From assembly GCA_943736015.1 (NCBI GenBank), contig OX031057.1, positions 41,998,501-42,062,500 on the forward strand: a stretch of 64,000 nucleotides of DNA, in the 5' to 3' direction. Below are positions 11,713-23,600 of the stretch, one piece after another. This stretch comes from Tridacna crocea (taxonomy: Eukaryota; Mollusca; Bivalvia; Cardiida; Cardiidae). The position numbers and the translations under genes are program-made. Position 1 is the first letter of the stretch. The number at the start of each line of letters is the position of its first letter. A model generated the notes under the pieces. It made no database searches. It saw only the letters and a list, made by a program, of their open reading frames with translations, and was not told where the DNA came from.

Positions 11713-12596
11713 TCTGATTGTGTAAAGTTTAAGGTACATGTAGTTTATTTTGATAATTCAGTTCTTAACATCGCACTCGTTATATTAGACTCCCAGAAAA
11801 ACATTGATAAATTTATAGCAGGTACATCTTCCATATATTAGGGTAAAAACTACCTAACATCAACATTTGGGGTATTTGTTTTCTAATAACTACCTTTTTT
11901 TTTTCGCATTCCGTAGTGATCACTTGTTGATGCGGCCATAGACCTACGAAGCTGCATTGAAGGTTGAGAGTAAAAATAAACTGATATGGAAACAAAGCTA
12001 GGTTTGCAACATTGTGTTTTGAAAACATCTTTGAAATCAGAAATGCAACTTAGGCTGTATATCGATAAGAGTAAACTTACCTCCATTACGATGTCTTTCT
12101 CGGAAGGTGGTGGTTTACATAAATTTCCTCTCCAGATTTATGGCTTCACATGCAAATAACTCGTATCAAAAAGAAATTTAATAACATTGGTCATTCAAAC
12201 AAACGATAACTTTTTATAATAAATAAATTTTCAGTGGAAACAGATGTTTTTTCACATCAAAATTCAAGATTTTTCGCGTACACTCTTATCGACTATTTTT
12301 AGAGAAACATGTGACGATCACAAAATTGATGACGTAACTTTGAACCGCAATATCTCTACATCACAACTCGACGCCTTAAGGCACCTTTTCCCAGATCCGC
12401 GCTCATATATATTTCTTAATTTGGTGTGATATGAAAATTCTAAATACCCACCTTTAAGGGAATACCACCAAAAATCTTTTTTTGCAATTTTATGATTCTT
12501 AATTACTTTGTATTGTTTTTTTGTATAAATTTCAGTGACTTTTTTTTTTAGCTCACCTGAGCACAACGTGCTCAGGGGGAGCTATTGTGACCGGTC

Positions 12597-12717
12597 ATCG
12601 TCCGGCGTCCGGCCGTTCGTCCGTCTGTCCGTCTGTCTGTCCGTCCATCCATCTGTCCGTTCGTCCGTCCGTCCGTCTGTCTGTCCGTCCATCCATCTGT
12701 CCGTCCGTCCGTTAACA
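12597..12717 (+). repeat. GTCC/GTCT simple array
   Basis: Roughly 30 tetranucleotides of the GTCC, GTCT, ATCC type. The same array in shorter form follows the start hairpin of the other end-hairpin families (4895, 18555, 30106, 37505), so it is a structural part of these elements rather than random simple sequence. Confidence 0.8.
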
Positions 12718-13300
12718 ATTTCTTTAAAAATCTTCTCCTCCAAAACCAGAAGGCCAATCTTGATAAAACTTGGCAGGATTGTTCCTTGGGTGAAGCTCTA
12801 CAAAAATTGTTAAAAGAATTTAATTCCAACAAAAACTCTTGTTGCCATGGCAACAAAATGGCTGAAAATGGAAAAAATCTTTAAAAATCTTCTTGTGACA
12901 AACCATAAGGCTGGGAGCATTCATATTTTGTATGAAGCATCATTGGGTGACTCTTTACCAAAATTGTTAAAATTATTCCCCTGGGGTCATATTTGGGCTT
13001 TGCCCGGGCGCATCCTATTTTACATAGAAACAAAGAAGGAAAGCTTTAAAAAATCTTCTGCCAAACCATAATGGCTAGAGCATTCATATTTGGTATGTAG
13101 CATTATCTGATGATCCTCTACCAAAATTGTTAAAATTATTCCTCTGCTGTCATATTTGGGCTCTGCCCGGGCGCACCCTATTTTAAAATCTTTAAAAATC
13201 TTCTTGTGACAAAACATAAGGTTGGGAGCATTCATATTTTGTTTGAAACATCATTGGGTGACCCCTTACCAAAATTGTTAAAATCATTCCCATGGGGTCA

Positions 13301-14807
13301 CAGGGATGTAAAAATTTTTCTTTGTCTACTTGTCCTGTAGGATGAGTGAGTAGCAAAAGTTACTCGTCCTTATGACATTATCACTCGTCCAAACTTGCGG
13401 ACTTGAATGACCATTTTTACTGCATATATGCCCTTTTCTCAAAGATGTGTGAACCTTACTGGTGTTTTCCATCTTTCAAAGCGACAAACAAAGCAATGAT
13501 TTAATTCTGGCACATTAATAGACAAAGAAAGTGTCAGAAATCATTTCTGGGCAAGGGAAAGTAGACTTAACTCATTTCTCATGCCAAAATCACCATAAAA
13601 ATAGTTTACAGTTAAATTTTTAACTTTTTTCAATACCATTCTTTTTTTCCATATATTTCAATTTACAAACGAGTTAAAAAAAAGAATCCGCCATATTTCA
13701 AGCATTTGCAGACGACGCCACCTTCTTCACCCCCACCCCCCGTCTGCTAAAGATCTAAATTTACATATAACAACATTTTTTTTCACTCATGAACGGAAAT
13801 TTAGCTTTCATTTATTGCTTTATTCAGAGATTTGTTTAAATTCACTGTTAAAATTCTTTGTTAAAGATAAGAAGATAGTTTGAAGTTCCCCTGATCGGAC
13901 GATGCCACGCTGCTCATTGTAGTGTCATGGGTTTTCGCGCTTTTTTGGCGATCTATTTTTTCGTGACAATTAATTTATGGAGAAGTACTACTACATGATT
14001 TGACATCAATTAGTCAGTTTAAATAGCATGTAACTTAAAAATCTTCTACTTCACTTTAGGTAAGAGGAATAACATTTTTGTTACTCTGTCATGAATGACT
14101 CGCCACCTTCACTATCATGCACGTGTCCTTCGCATTTTATACTGATCGTGTTTAGCTCATATTTCTGCCGGATGCGCGCAAGCTAAGTTATATGAAACTT
14201 AAGACGACAATTTCATGCATCATATTGACATTTAGCAGATATTTTTCATTGTCAAAGACAGGTCATTTCAAATTTCCAAGTGCCAAAACTCGGACTCGGG
14301 GATAAAATGCGAAGCAAGCCGAGTTGTCAAGTTTTGTCAAGACATGGTCAGACAAAAATTTTTTTCTCATTTTTCCGCCTAATTTTAATGTTTGTTATCC
14401 ACTAATCTAGAATACTGTGGTTAATCATAGTCGCAAAACTAAGAATTCAAGTTTAGGCACCGAGTTCAGGAACTAATTACAATCGATTCGGGGATTTCTC
14501 GATCAATTTTACCCGAGTCGTAAGTTACTCTAATCGACGCCGTGAACAGAAAACCAATCAAGCACTCAACAGCTGATACGCGTGCGTAAACATCCTGTAT
14601 TGTGATCGAAGAGACGCTCTGAAATTTCAGTTTTACTTTCGTTTTGTGTTCGTCGTGAATTTACCTGCAATTTTACGGGACAAATTTAAAATTCAATAGT
14701 TTTTAAAATGTACTCGTCCAACAGGACGAGCTTGGCATTTTTTCTACTCGCCCGAAGCCAAATGTTACTCGTCAATACGAGCGGACGAGTAGAATTTTAC
14801 ATCCCTG
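13301..14807. mobile_element. 1,507-bp TIR element with ACTCGTCC subterminal motifs
   Basis: Both ends read CAGGGATGTAAAA when read inward, and GGGTCA flanks each side (13295-13300, 14808-14813). Close to both ends the motif ACTCGTCC or its complement recurs (13363, 13381, 14710, 14724, 14785), as expected of transposase-binding repeats. CAGGG ends suggest hAT, but a 6-bp duplication is short for hAT (8 bp). No transposase frame is seen. A diverged inverted piece of it (13425-13545) occurs at 40015-40147. Confidence 0.75.
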
Positions 14808-15526
14808 GGGTCATATTTGGGCTTTGCCCGGGTGCACTCTATTTTATATAGAAATTTAGAAGGAAATCTTTAAAACTTCTTCTGGTGACAAATCATAATG
14901 GCTAGAACATTCCTATTTAGTGTGTAGCATTAACTGATGATCTTCTACCAAAAGTGTTGAAATTATCCTTCTGCGGTCATATTTGGGCTCTGCCCGGGCG
15001 CACCCTATTTTACAATCTTTAAAAATCTTCTTGTGACAAACCATAAGGCGGAGGACATTCATATTTTGTTTGAAGCATCATTGGGTGACCCCTTACCAAA
15101 ATTGTTAAAATTATTCCCCTTGGGTATATTTGGGCTTTGCCCAGGCACACCCTATTTTACATAGAAACAAAGAAGGAAACCTTTGATAAATCTTTTTTCT
15201 GACAAACCGTAATGGCTAGAGCATTCATATTTGCTATGTAGCAAAATCTGATAATCTTCTACCAAAATTGCTAGAATTATCCCTCTGCGGTCATATTTGG
15301 GCTCTGCCTGGGCGCACCCTATTTTACATAGAAACAAAGAAGGAAATCTTTTAAAAATCTACTTGTGACAAACCATAAAGGCTAGAGCATTCATATTTTG
15401 CATGTAGCATCATCTAGTGACCCTTTATAAAAATAATTAAAATTATCCCCTTGGGGTCATATTTTGGCTGTGTGCCCTGGTGCACACTATTTCACATAGA
15501 ATCATAGAAGGAAATCTTTTAAAATC

Positions 15527-15696
15527 AATTCCATCTAAAACGGAGAAATTGTTTGTAACAAGCAATTTCTCCTTTCTCACAATCTTTTCTACCATATAGA
15601 TCACTTATTTTTCATTTTAGATACATTTTAAAATGTCGTCTGCAATTTGTTTCAATTTGGAACAGTCTAAAATTTTGTCATCTGGTAATGGCTAAA
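15527..15696 (+). mobile_element. Partial family A MITE with a variant core
   Basis: The core reads GAAATTGTTTGTAACAAGCA, differing from the GCTGGTAACCAGC type yet nearly fully paired. The right arm is complete (GTCGTCTGCAATTTGTTTCA). Confidence 0.65.
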
Positions 15697-15958
15697 CTAC
15701 AAGTCAAAAATGGAGCAAGACACTGTGAAGAGAAAAATTGATGATAAGCAGCAGCTTTTAGCTCCACTGGCCAAAGACAAAGAAGAAAATCTGTAAACAC
15801 CTTTTTGTGACAAACCCCAGGGTATGCCTTATTTGAAAACGATTAATAGCCTGCCCTTGATAAACCATAGAAGTTACAAATATACTCAGGTGAGCGATAT
15901 AGGACCATCATGGTCCTCTTGTTTTAATTTAGTGTGATGTGAAAATACCCACTTTTAA

Positions 15959-17245
15959 AGAAGCTGACTGAATATAATGTAGTGGGTCTATAATATGTGT
16001 ACATGTATTTACCATAATATACTCCATGTGTCTGAACTTGTCTGATCTTATATGGTAGACATGTTCCAGAAAGGGTGAAAGCTTATCTCTCTGGGTTACC
16101 TGTATATATCATGTATGCATATATATTGTTCATTAACAAAAATTTATGTATTTAGAGCAGTAAATTTTCAATAACCGTAATTGGCTTCTGAAAACATCAT
16201 GGGAAAAGAAAGAGTTTTTTACAAAATTAAATCTGTATGACAATGGGTTCTGGCCAAGATCCAGAATCTGAACACTTTTGCAAGCCATGTTTTTTTTTTC
16301 TGGATGCAAAAGATGTGTTTATTTCTGTGGTTTAAATTGATTTCTAAAATTAATTGCTATGTCTCACTCCTTGTTCACCATACAGCAGTCCTTTTTTTTT
16401 TATCATGACATAAATTGAAGGAGTCAAATTATGGGGACATTGACATTTAGACATTTGAGGGTCAAAATTCAAAGAAAGGGGGATTTTTCATGGATTTTAA
16501 CACAACAGCGAACAGACTGAAAGTAACTGGATACAGTTTTTCATTTCTAAAATTTTTTTTTTTTGTAACTATATGTATCATGCTTATTTGGAAGCTGGTA
16601 ATCTGTCAAGCCTATTCTGTATGATTAGCAGTTATTAACTGGATTGGCAGTGTTGAATGGCTTGTTCTTAGCATGTTGCTTTGTTACTTGATGTGAACTT
16701 TCGAAGGTAGTCTTGCATCGTAATTTGTGTATGCTTTGTTGTGTTTGACTAGTATCAGTTGACAGCAGCACATAGTTGTTTTGGATTATTCCATCTAATG
16801 TGTTGGTCACTGAGTTCCACTAGCATCAAAAGCATAATTGCAATAACCACCACCTTATGTTAGGAGTTAAATTGGAGATAATTTGTCAGCATTACAACAT
16901 TTCTTTTATACAGAGTGATGTGACTGCATGTCTATCTGTAACAAAAATTACAAGTCTGTCTAATGGAATGGTTTCAACATTTGATAATATGCTTTCTTGA
17001 TTATTCAAATATGTTTTAGATAAAAAGAAATGACTAAAAGTTTTCAGAGATATGGTCAAAAATATATACAGGTATTGGCTGATGAAAGTTTGCAGTAGAT
17101 AAAAATGTACCCATGACACAATTTTACTGCATAGGGAAATATATTTACAAAATGCCAAAGCACATCATAGTTCATACAACAGATTTTTTTTTAGCACAAT
17201 GAAAATATGCAAAAGGGGACTTAAAGCACTTGCAAAAACTATCGA
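15959..17245. other. Intron sequence, no feature seen
   Basis: AT-rich. No exon with a membrane segment and no repeat ends were recognised in this last stretch before the first certain stomatin exon. Confidence 0.45.
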
Positions 17246-17249
17246 TTCA

Positions 17250-17475
17250 GGTCAGCCTGGTTAGTTCATGCAGGCTGACCTGGGCCAAAAATTTTCGCTG
17301 TCTGTCAATTTTCTGTATATCTAAGGACCAGTCCATCTCATGATTGAAGTGGTTGTAGAAAAAAGTGGATAATGTGGAACGATAAGCATGTGATGGCTTG
17401 ATTGGTTCAATGGATCACAGAGATGCATTAAGCCCCCTTTTGCCAGAGCATATGGCTCAAATATACAACCATAAC
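17250..17475. repeat. Family M repeat with CAGGCTGACCTG hairpin
   Basis: Includes CAGGTCAGCCTGGTTAG paired with TGCAGGCTGACCTGGGCC, then AAGGACCAGTC, GGTTCAATGGATCACA and CTTTTGCCAGAGCATATGGC. The same ordered blocks occur at 33836, 43330, 50184 and 55425. Confidence 0.6.
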
Positions 17476-17571
17476 CATGAGCTAAGACAGCGTTTTCTGA
17501 AGTCTTGGGTTACATTTAGAACAGCAGCTACATGAGGACATGAGTGAACAGATTGTTTTGTTCTGTTGTAG

Positions 17572-17644
17572 GTGGTACAAGAGTATGAGCGAGCCGTAAT
17601 TTTCCGTCTAGGGAGGCTTGTGTCTGGTGGTGCCAAGGGACCTG
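17572..17644 (+). CDS. STOM: Stomatin exon: start of the SPFH domain
   Basis: Acceptor TTCTGTTGTAG and donor G|GTGAGT bound 73 nt that read VVQEYERAVIFRLGRL then VSGGAKGP. This is the signature stretch just after the membrane hairpin. It starts in phase 0 and ends in phase 1. Confidence 0.95.
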
Positions 17645-20600
17645 GTGAGTTAGCTCCAAATATATAAACCTGCCCTGTTTTGATGGCTGAACATTCAATC
17701 CATTGAAATTCAGATTTTTATCATAATTATAGGCTTGGAAGCCTTGGATTAAACAAGCACACAGTCATTCTATTTTAAGTGAACACTCCAGGTTGAACTT
17801 TAAGAGTTAATCTTGAGGGGACTGGGCCAAAGTTACTTTCTTGATTGTGTAAGTCAGGATCAGATGGCATAAACAGTTTGCTACAAATTACTGTGTGAGA
17901 TACATGTACATCTACAGCCCAAAACACAGTGCACAGTATACAGTAATGCACAAAGATAGTAAAAATCACTGTCTGTTTTCATATTAACCCATTACCACAC
18001 AATCCCTACTTTTGATGCCCCTGAGAAAGAAGCCGTTTGAAAACACTGTAGGAAAAGGAGAAAATGCTGGTAACCAGCATTTTCTCCTTTTCCCACAGGG
18101 TTTTCTACCCTTCCAAGAACAAATTTCAATTTTTCAGTCACCTTTATTTTGTTGTCTGCAAATATGCTTTCAATATGAACCAGTCTAAAATTTTGTCATG
18201 TGGTAAAGAGTTAAGGAGTAAAGTTTTGTCTTTTCCCACAATGTTTTCTAAAGGCTTCTTTCTCAGGGTCGTCACAAGTAGGGATTGTGTGGTAATGGGT
18301 TAAATGATTCTTGTGCAAAACAATTGCTATTTATTCCACCACAAGTCAGAATTTTCTATAACTCCTGACCAGTTGACAATGTTTTCTACTCTTCCAAAAA
18401 CAATGAGAGATAATGCATTCAGTTAGGCACAAATGATAAAATGTGCCTTTTAAGGGATAGAAAACATTGTGATACAAAACTGGATTGTATGAGAAAGCGT
18501 TAATGTCCATTTCTATTAGGCAGTCAGGGATATAGTTTAAGCGTTGTCTGTCTGTCCGTACTTCTTTCTGTCCATCCGTTTGTCCTGGTGAATATCTCCA
18601 ATATTATATGATAGAATTTGTGAAACCTTATACAAATGCCGAGACAAAACAATTTTTTTTTTCCATGCAAAATGAGCAACTGGGAGCGATTTTAAGTTAG
18701 GCAGTTGAGTACACTTTTGATGTTTTGAGTCTTATCTTGAGAAACTATATATAGTTTTTACATTGAACTTTTCACTATCAACCACCATTAGGACATGAAG
18801 GAAAAAAGTTTAATCCAGATTGACCTTGCAACACCCTTGTTTTTGTAATGCCATATCATTCCATTTCTTGTGGATGCAACTCCTACATTTCTTTACGGAT
18901 TTGAATCAAGTTTTCACAGAATGTTTCTTGTCATGTGACCTATTGCATATTGTCAAGGTTTTGCAAATTGTAGCTGCATCATGGAAAAAGGAGGCTTCAT
19001 GTTTTATTTCTTTCTATTTCTTGTGAACACAATGCCTCCCACATTTCTTGGCAGATTTGGATGGATGTTTTTCAGAATCATGTGACCTATGACTCATATT
19101 GTAAAAATTTTGGGATTTGTAGCAGTATTATGGAATAAAGGGGCTTTATGTTATATTTCATTTTTCACCAGTATCTCTTTAATTAGTGGACACACAATCA
19201 TATCTCAACAGATTTGGATGAGATTGTCACAGATCATGTGACCTAGCGCATGTTGTCAGGGTTTTGCAATTTATTTGCTGAATCATGGAAAAAAGGGGCT
19301 TCATGTCAAATCTTGTTTTTTATCAATGTATTTCCAACTTCAACTTATGGACATAGTTTCATGAAACTTCATATTTTTATTGGTTGATTAATGAGTCCAT
19401 CCTACATCCGTCTGTACAGATATCAGTCTGTTTGTAACCCTTATAGATCACAAGTAACACTCATATACTCATTGAGCTACCCAGGCAGGCGCTAGAAATT
19501 CCAACACTTTAGTTTCTAAAGTCCCTGTCAAAGATTTATGAAACCTCATGCATGTCTTCCACTGGATAGTCAATTGATACAATTTTTTTTCTTTATATAT
19601 AATGACATGGCATAGAAAAAGGCATTTTATATATATTTTCTTTACTGTTTTTTCATGAATAGCCAAGTTCTCGAAAAAAGATACTTAATCTATAATCCTG
19701 TTATGGATCTCTTATATATTTTTTTATGTAATGATATTCTGTGCCATGGAAAAAGGGAGCTTAATGTATAATTTCATCATGGACCAATAACAAAAAGGCC
19801 ACATGTACATGCACAACACAGTACCACTAATATGTTTGTATCAAAAAAGTTTTTTTTTTCGGCAGGGGAAATCATTCAATGAAATTGCTTGTTTGAAATT
19901 TAGCATCATTGTGTGCTTGAACAGTACAGTGCAACACTGTAAGAATTTATTGTACATGTAATTGGGAGTTGCATTGGTTTTTCAGCCATGTTGTAAATTA
20001 AGCTACAAATCCAATACCCAGGTATTAACTTAACCATCCTATATATTTGTTTGTTTTTCAGGTTTGTTTTTCATTATTCCCTGCATTGACAATTATACCA
20101 AAGTGGATATGAGGACAGTGTCATTTGATGTGCCACCACAAGAGGTAAATATATATATAGTTTTGGTCTGATTTATGGTGATATAATCCATTACCACACA
20201 ATCCCTACTCTTGACGACCTTGAGAGGGAAGCCTTTGAAACATCGTGGGAAAAGGAGAAAATGCTGGTAACCAGCATTTTCTTCTTTTCCCACAATGTTT
20301 TCTACTCTTCACAAAACAAATTTCAAGTTTTCATTCACTTTTATTTTGTCGTCTGCAATTTATGCTTTCACTTTAGACAAACCTAAAATTTTGATGTTTG
20401 GTAATGAGTTAATAGATAAAAAAATATACCAATTGATCATACCCACTAATTTGAGTGAAATGCTATTAATCAAGCATTAAGATTGGCAAGCTTCTCAAAG
20501 ATGTTTTCTATACTAGTTTTATGATCTATAAACCTTAATCCCTTTACCAGACAATCTCAATTTTCAACAACCCTTCTGATGAAAGCCTTTGGAAATATTT

Positions 20601-23600
20601 TGCAAAAAGGAAAAAAAATGCTGATTTTCTCCTTTTCCCACAATATTTTCTGCCCTTGCATAAAAAGTCTTATCACTTCAGCCATATGTAATTTGTTGTG
20701 TACAAAATGCTCATTATGAATGAGTCTAAAAGTTTGTTTTGTAGTAAAGAATTCAAACTACAGAATTCGCAAAATTTTTGTGACTGAAACCATTTGGTTG
20801 CCTTGTAACTCTTTGCCAAAAGACAAAAATTTTAGACTTTTCCAAATTGAAAGCAGTTGCAGACGAAAAACAGAACTCAAAAATTGAAACTTGATTCCAT
20901 CAGACTAGAAAACATTCTTCGAAAGGGAGAAATTGCTAGTAACAAGAAAAAGAGAAAATGCTGTATACCAGCATATGCTGTATACCAGCATTTTCTCCTT
21001 TTCCCACAATGTTTTCAAAAGGCTTCTATCTCATGGTCGTAAAAACAAGGGATTGTGTGGTAAGGGGTTAATACAGGTAGAAAGTTTTGTGAAAAATAGG
21101 TCCTGGGGAATATGGAGAATAATTAGGCAAGTTAACCCTTTTCTCCATAGATACTCATTTCTATGCATTGCTTGTAGGAGCCTTTGGAAAATATTGTGGC
21201 AAAAGGTGAAATTGCTCGCATCAAGCAATTTCACCTTTTGCCACAATGTTTTCTATGCTATCAAAAGGTGTCATATACACATAGGAAAGGTTTCAAGACA
21301 ATTCCCTGACAAGACAGTTCCCCGACACGGCTTTTCGAGACAGTTCCCCGACAAAATTGAAGACAGTTCCCCAACACTTTTGAAGACAGTTCCCCGACAC
21401 AATCATTATTAGCAAACCTGATTTTCATCGGCATTTATCATTGATATCTATAACTTTTACGGAAAGGTAACGGGGTTGGGGGTGTGGGTTGTACTTGTGA
21501 AAAGATTGTGAATAAATGAGAGTATTTCTCCTGTTTAGTTTATTATTGATGTTCACTCAGTTCGGAAATGATACATGTACCTTCGCGTTATGTAGATCAG
21601 AATATTATTACGTGTGATACATGAATATGTGTATTTGGTTACTAAAACAAATCCTTATCCCAGTGTTGGATTTGAAATACATGTAGGCCAAGGTTTAGCG
21701 CATTTTTTTTTTTACATCTCTTACAGTTACTTCCGGAGAAACTGAAATAACCTGCAAGTAATGTATAGTGGTTAATATAAATGTAGACCCCCTTTTTATT
21801 GTGCATTTATGGACAGTGAGTGGTAATATGACTGTCAAACGAGAATCAATAAAAAGTTATACATGTTAAAATTGCATTTCAGAACCCAATGCTCACGTCG
21901 CAGACTTGTTCTTGTAGCTGAACTACATGCCATTAAAGACAGTCAATTAAACCAACAATTATTACAAACACCCAATCATGGCAACAAACAGTCCCATCAC
22001 AATACATCGACCACCTTAATTGTCATAATTACGCAATTTAATAACCACCAACGTTGAAATTTACTTCCATCATTTCAAATAAATGTCTATAAAAATTATT
22101 TTTAAAAAAACCTATTCAATATACTTATAATAAAAGTGTCGGGGAACTGTCTTCAAAAGTGTCGGGGAACTGTCTTCAATTTTGTCGGGGAACTGTCTCG
22201 AAAAGCCGTGTCGGGGAACTGTCTTGTCGGGGAATTGTCTTGTTCCCATAGGAAATGGCTTCATCCTTGCTGTTATTCAAGGTCAGTTAGAGATACCATA
22301 GAAATGCCTTATGGGGTAAAGGGTTGAAGCATACATTTTGTGGTCAACGCTCTGTATCAGGTCCTGGAGTAAAGTGTGAGGCCCCAGGTTCAAGCTTCAC
22401 TGGATCCATTGGGGTTTTATGTTGAAGTGTCCTCAGGCAAGACGCTCAGAGCCCTTACCTGCTACCTATTACCTAAACCCAGGAAATGCATGAGTATGTG
22501 AGCTGTCATCATGATATGACTGAAAAATGTTGAAGGGAATGATTTTGATTTCAAAACTGAAATTATTTATTATTGTTCTCCACTTAACCCCATTAAACCC
22601 TATGTTGTGGGAAACTCATTACAATCATCCCATTGAGACTACCCAGGATATAGGTTTTCAAAGAGAGATAATGAATTTAGAATACCATCACTTTCTGTTA
22701 TCTTGAGCTCTGAAGTGTATCTGGTAGCCATATCAAAGAATATCAAAGATCATTCTATACAGTGTGTGCTGTCTTAACTCACTATATGCTGTTAAGGAAA
22801 ACTAATTGAGCCACTGTGTGCAAAAGCAACGATGACAAAGTTGTCTTTTAAAAGACTGTCGAGGAGTATGTAATTAAGCTAAAAGCCTTTGCAGTAAACC
22901 AGCATTATGGAAATTACAAATCTGGCTATTCCATATTGATTTTGTCTCTTATGGCATGACTATATTCCTGTAACTCTTTACTGCATGACAAAATTTTAGA
23001 ATTCTCAAAATCAAAGCATTTGTAGACAACAGATTAAATGTGGCTCAAATGATGGAATTTGCTTTTGATACGTAGGAAATATTGTCGTAAAGGTTAAAAT
23101 GTAGGCTACTTTCATTTTCTGCTATTCCTTAATGTTTTAAAAAGCTTTCTTTCAATACTCAAATTGAATTTATAAATTATTTTTTTTCAAGGCCGTGAGG
23201 AATATAGGTTTAGATAACATCAAAGGGAGGGAGAAAATACTGGCGACCAGCACTATATTCTTCTTTAAGAATATTTCTTTTCTGTCGGATGCAAATCTCA
23301 TTGAAATATTATTTAAATAATGTCACATGCAAATACTTATATTGTGTGGTGAGTGGAAGTTGTTCCATTTTCTGCATCTATGTATCCCTTTAATTTCTAA
23401 TTTCTCTTATTGTCGGATGGTTTTCGTCTTCTGGGGTTGTACGAATGAAAATTAAAAGGCTTTGGGAGTATAAGGATGATCTTTTTGTATTTTTATAAAA
23501 TTTAGTCCCAAAATCTGAAAGGCTACCTTTAAATAAATGATGATAGATGGAACCATTTGCACTCATCAACATCATAAATCAGAATTCAAATTGTTACCAT

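Larger units (their letters stand above)
7942..12457. mobile_element. Candidate 4.5-kb TTAA element (family H) carrying an open frame
   Basis: The left end reads TTAAGGGAATACCATC and the right end AATACCCACCTTTAA. Just inside, ATATATGAGCGCGGATCTGG then GAAAAGGTGCCTTA is repeated in inverted orientation at about 8015-8055 and 12372-12415. Further inside the match fades. Contents include a 180-bp imperfect palindrome (8555-8735), two decayed A elements, a tRNA-like stretch and the 188-codon frame at 10844. The very ends are poor inverted repeats, so the whole could instead be two unrelated elements. Confidence 0.4.
12550..15924 (+). mobile_element. Family E element, large copy with nested insertion
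   Basis: Start hairpin AGCTCACCTGAGC...GTGCTCAGGGGGAGCT, then a GTCC/GTCT array (12597-12717), then repeated units of about 155-160 bp. Each unit carries ACAAACCATAA.GCT, a TTCATATTT block, ACCAAAATTGTTAAAATTAT and TCATATTTGGGCT.TGCCC (seen at about 12890, 13060, 13200, 14880, 15030, 15190, 15355). It ends CAGGTGAGCGATATAGGACC then ATCATGGTCCTCTTG. A TIR element (13301-14807) interrupts one unit and a partial family A copy lies at 15527. Confidence 0.75.
12454..15958 (+). mobile_element. Short TTAA element (family H type) split by a 3.4-kb insertion
   Basis: Its two pieces are 12454-12549 (TTAAGGGAATACCACCAAAA onward) and 15925-15958 (ending AATACCCACTTTTAA). Together they make about 130 bp. 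The right piece matches the right end at 12416-12457. A family E element fills the gap. Confidence 0.55.

Noticed and set aside
12084-12200. Possible 5' exon (ATGGAG before GTAAGT) for the 188-codon frame on the - strand
   Set aside because: All frames upstream are short and the phase does not fit either downstream acceptor.
12535-12856. Low-complexity frames rich in RPSVCPSVRPS or DGRTDGQTD
   Set aside because: These are readings of the GTCC/GTCT array within a family E element.
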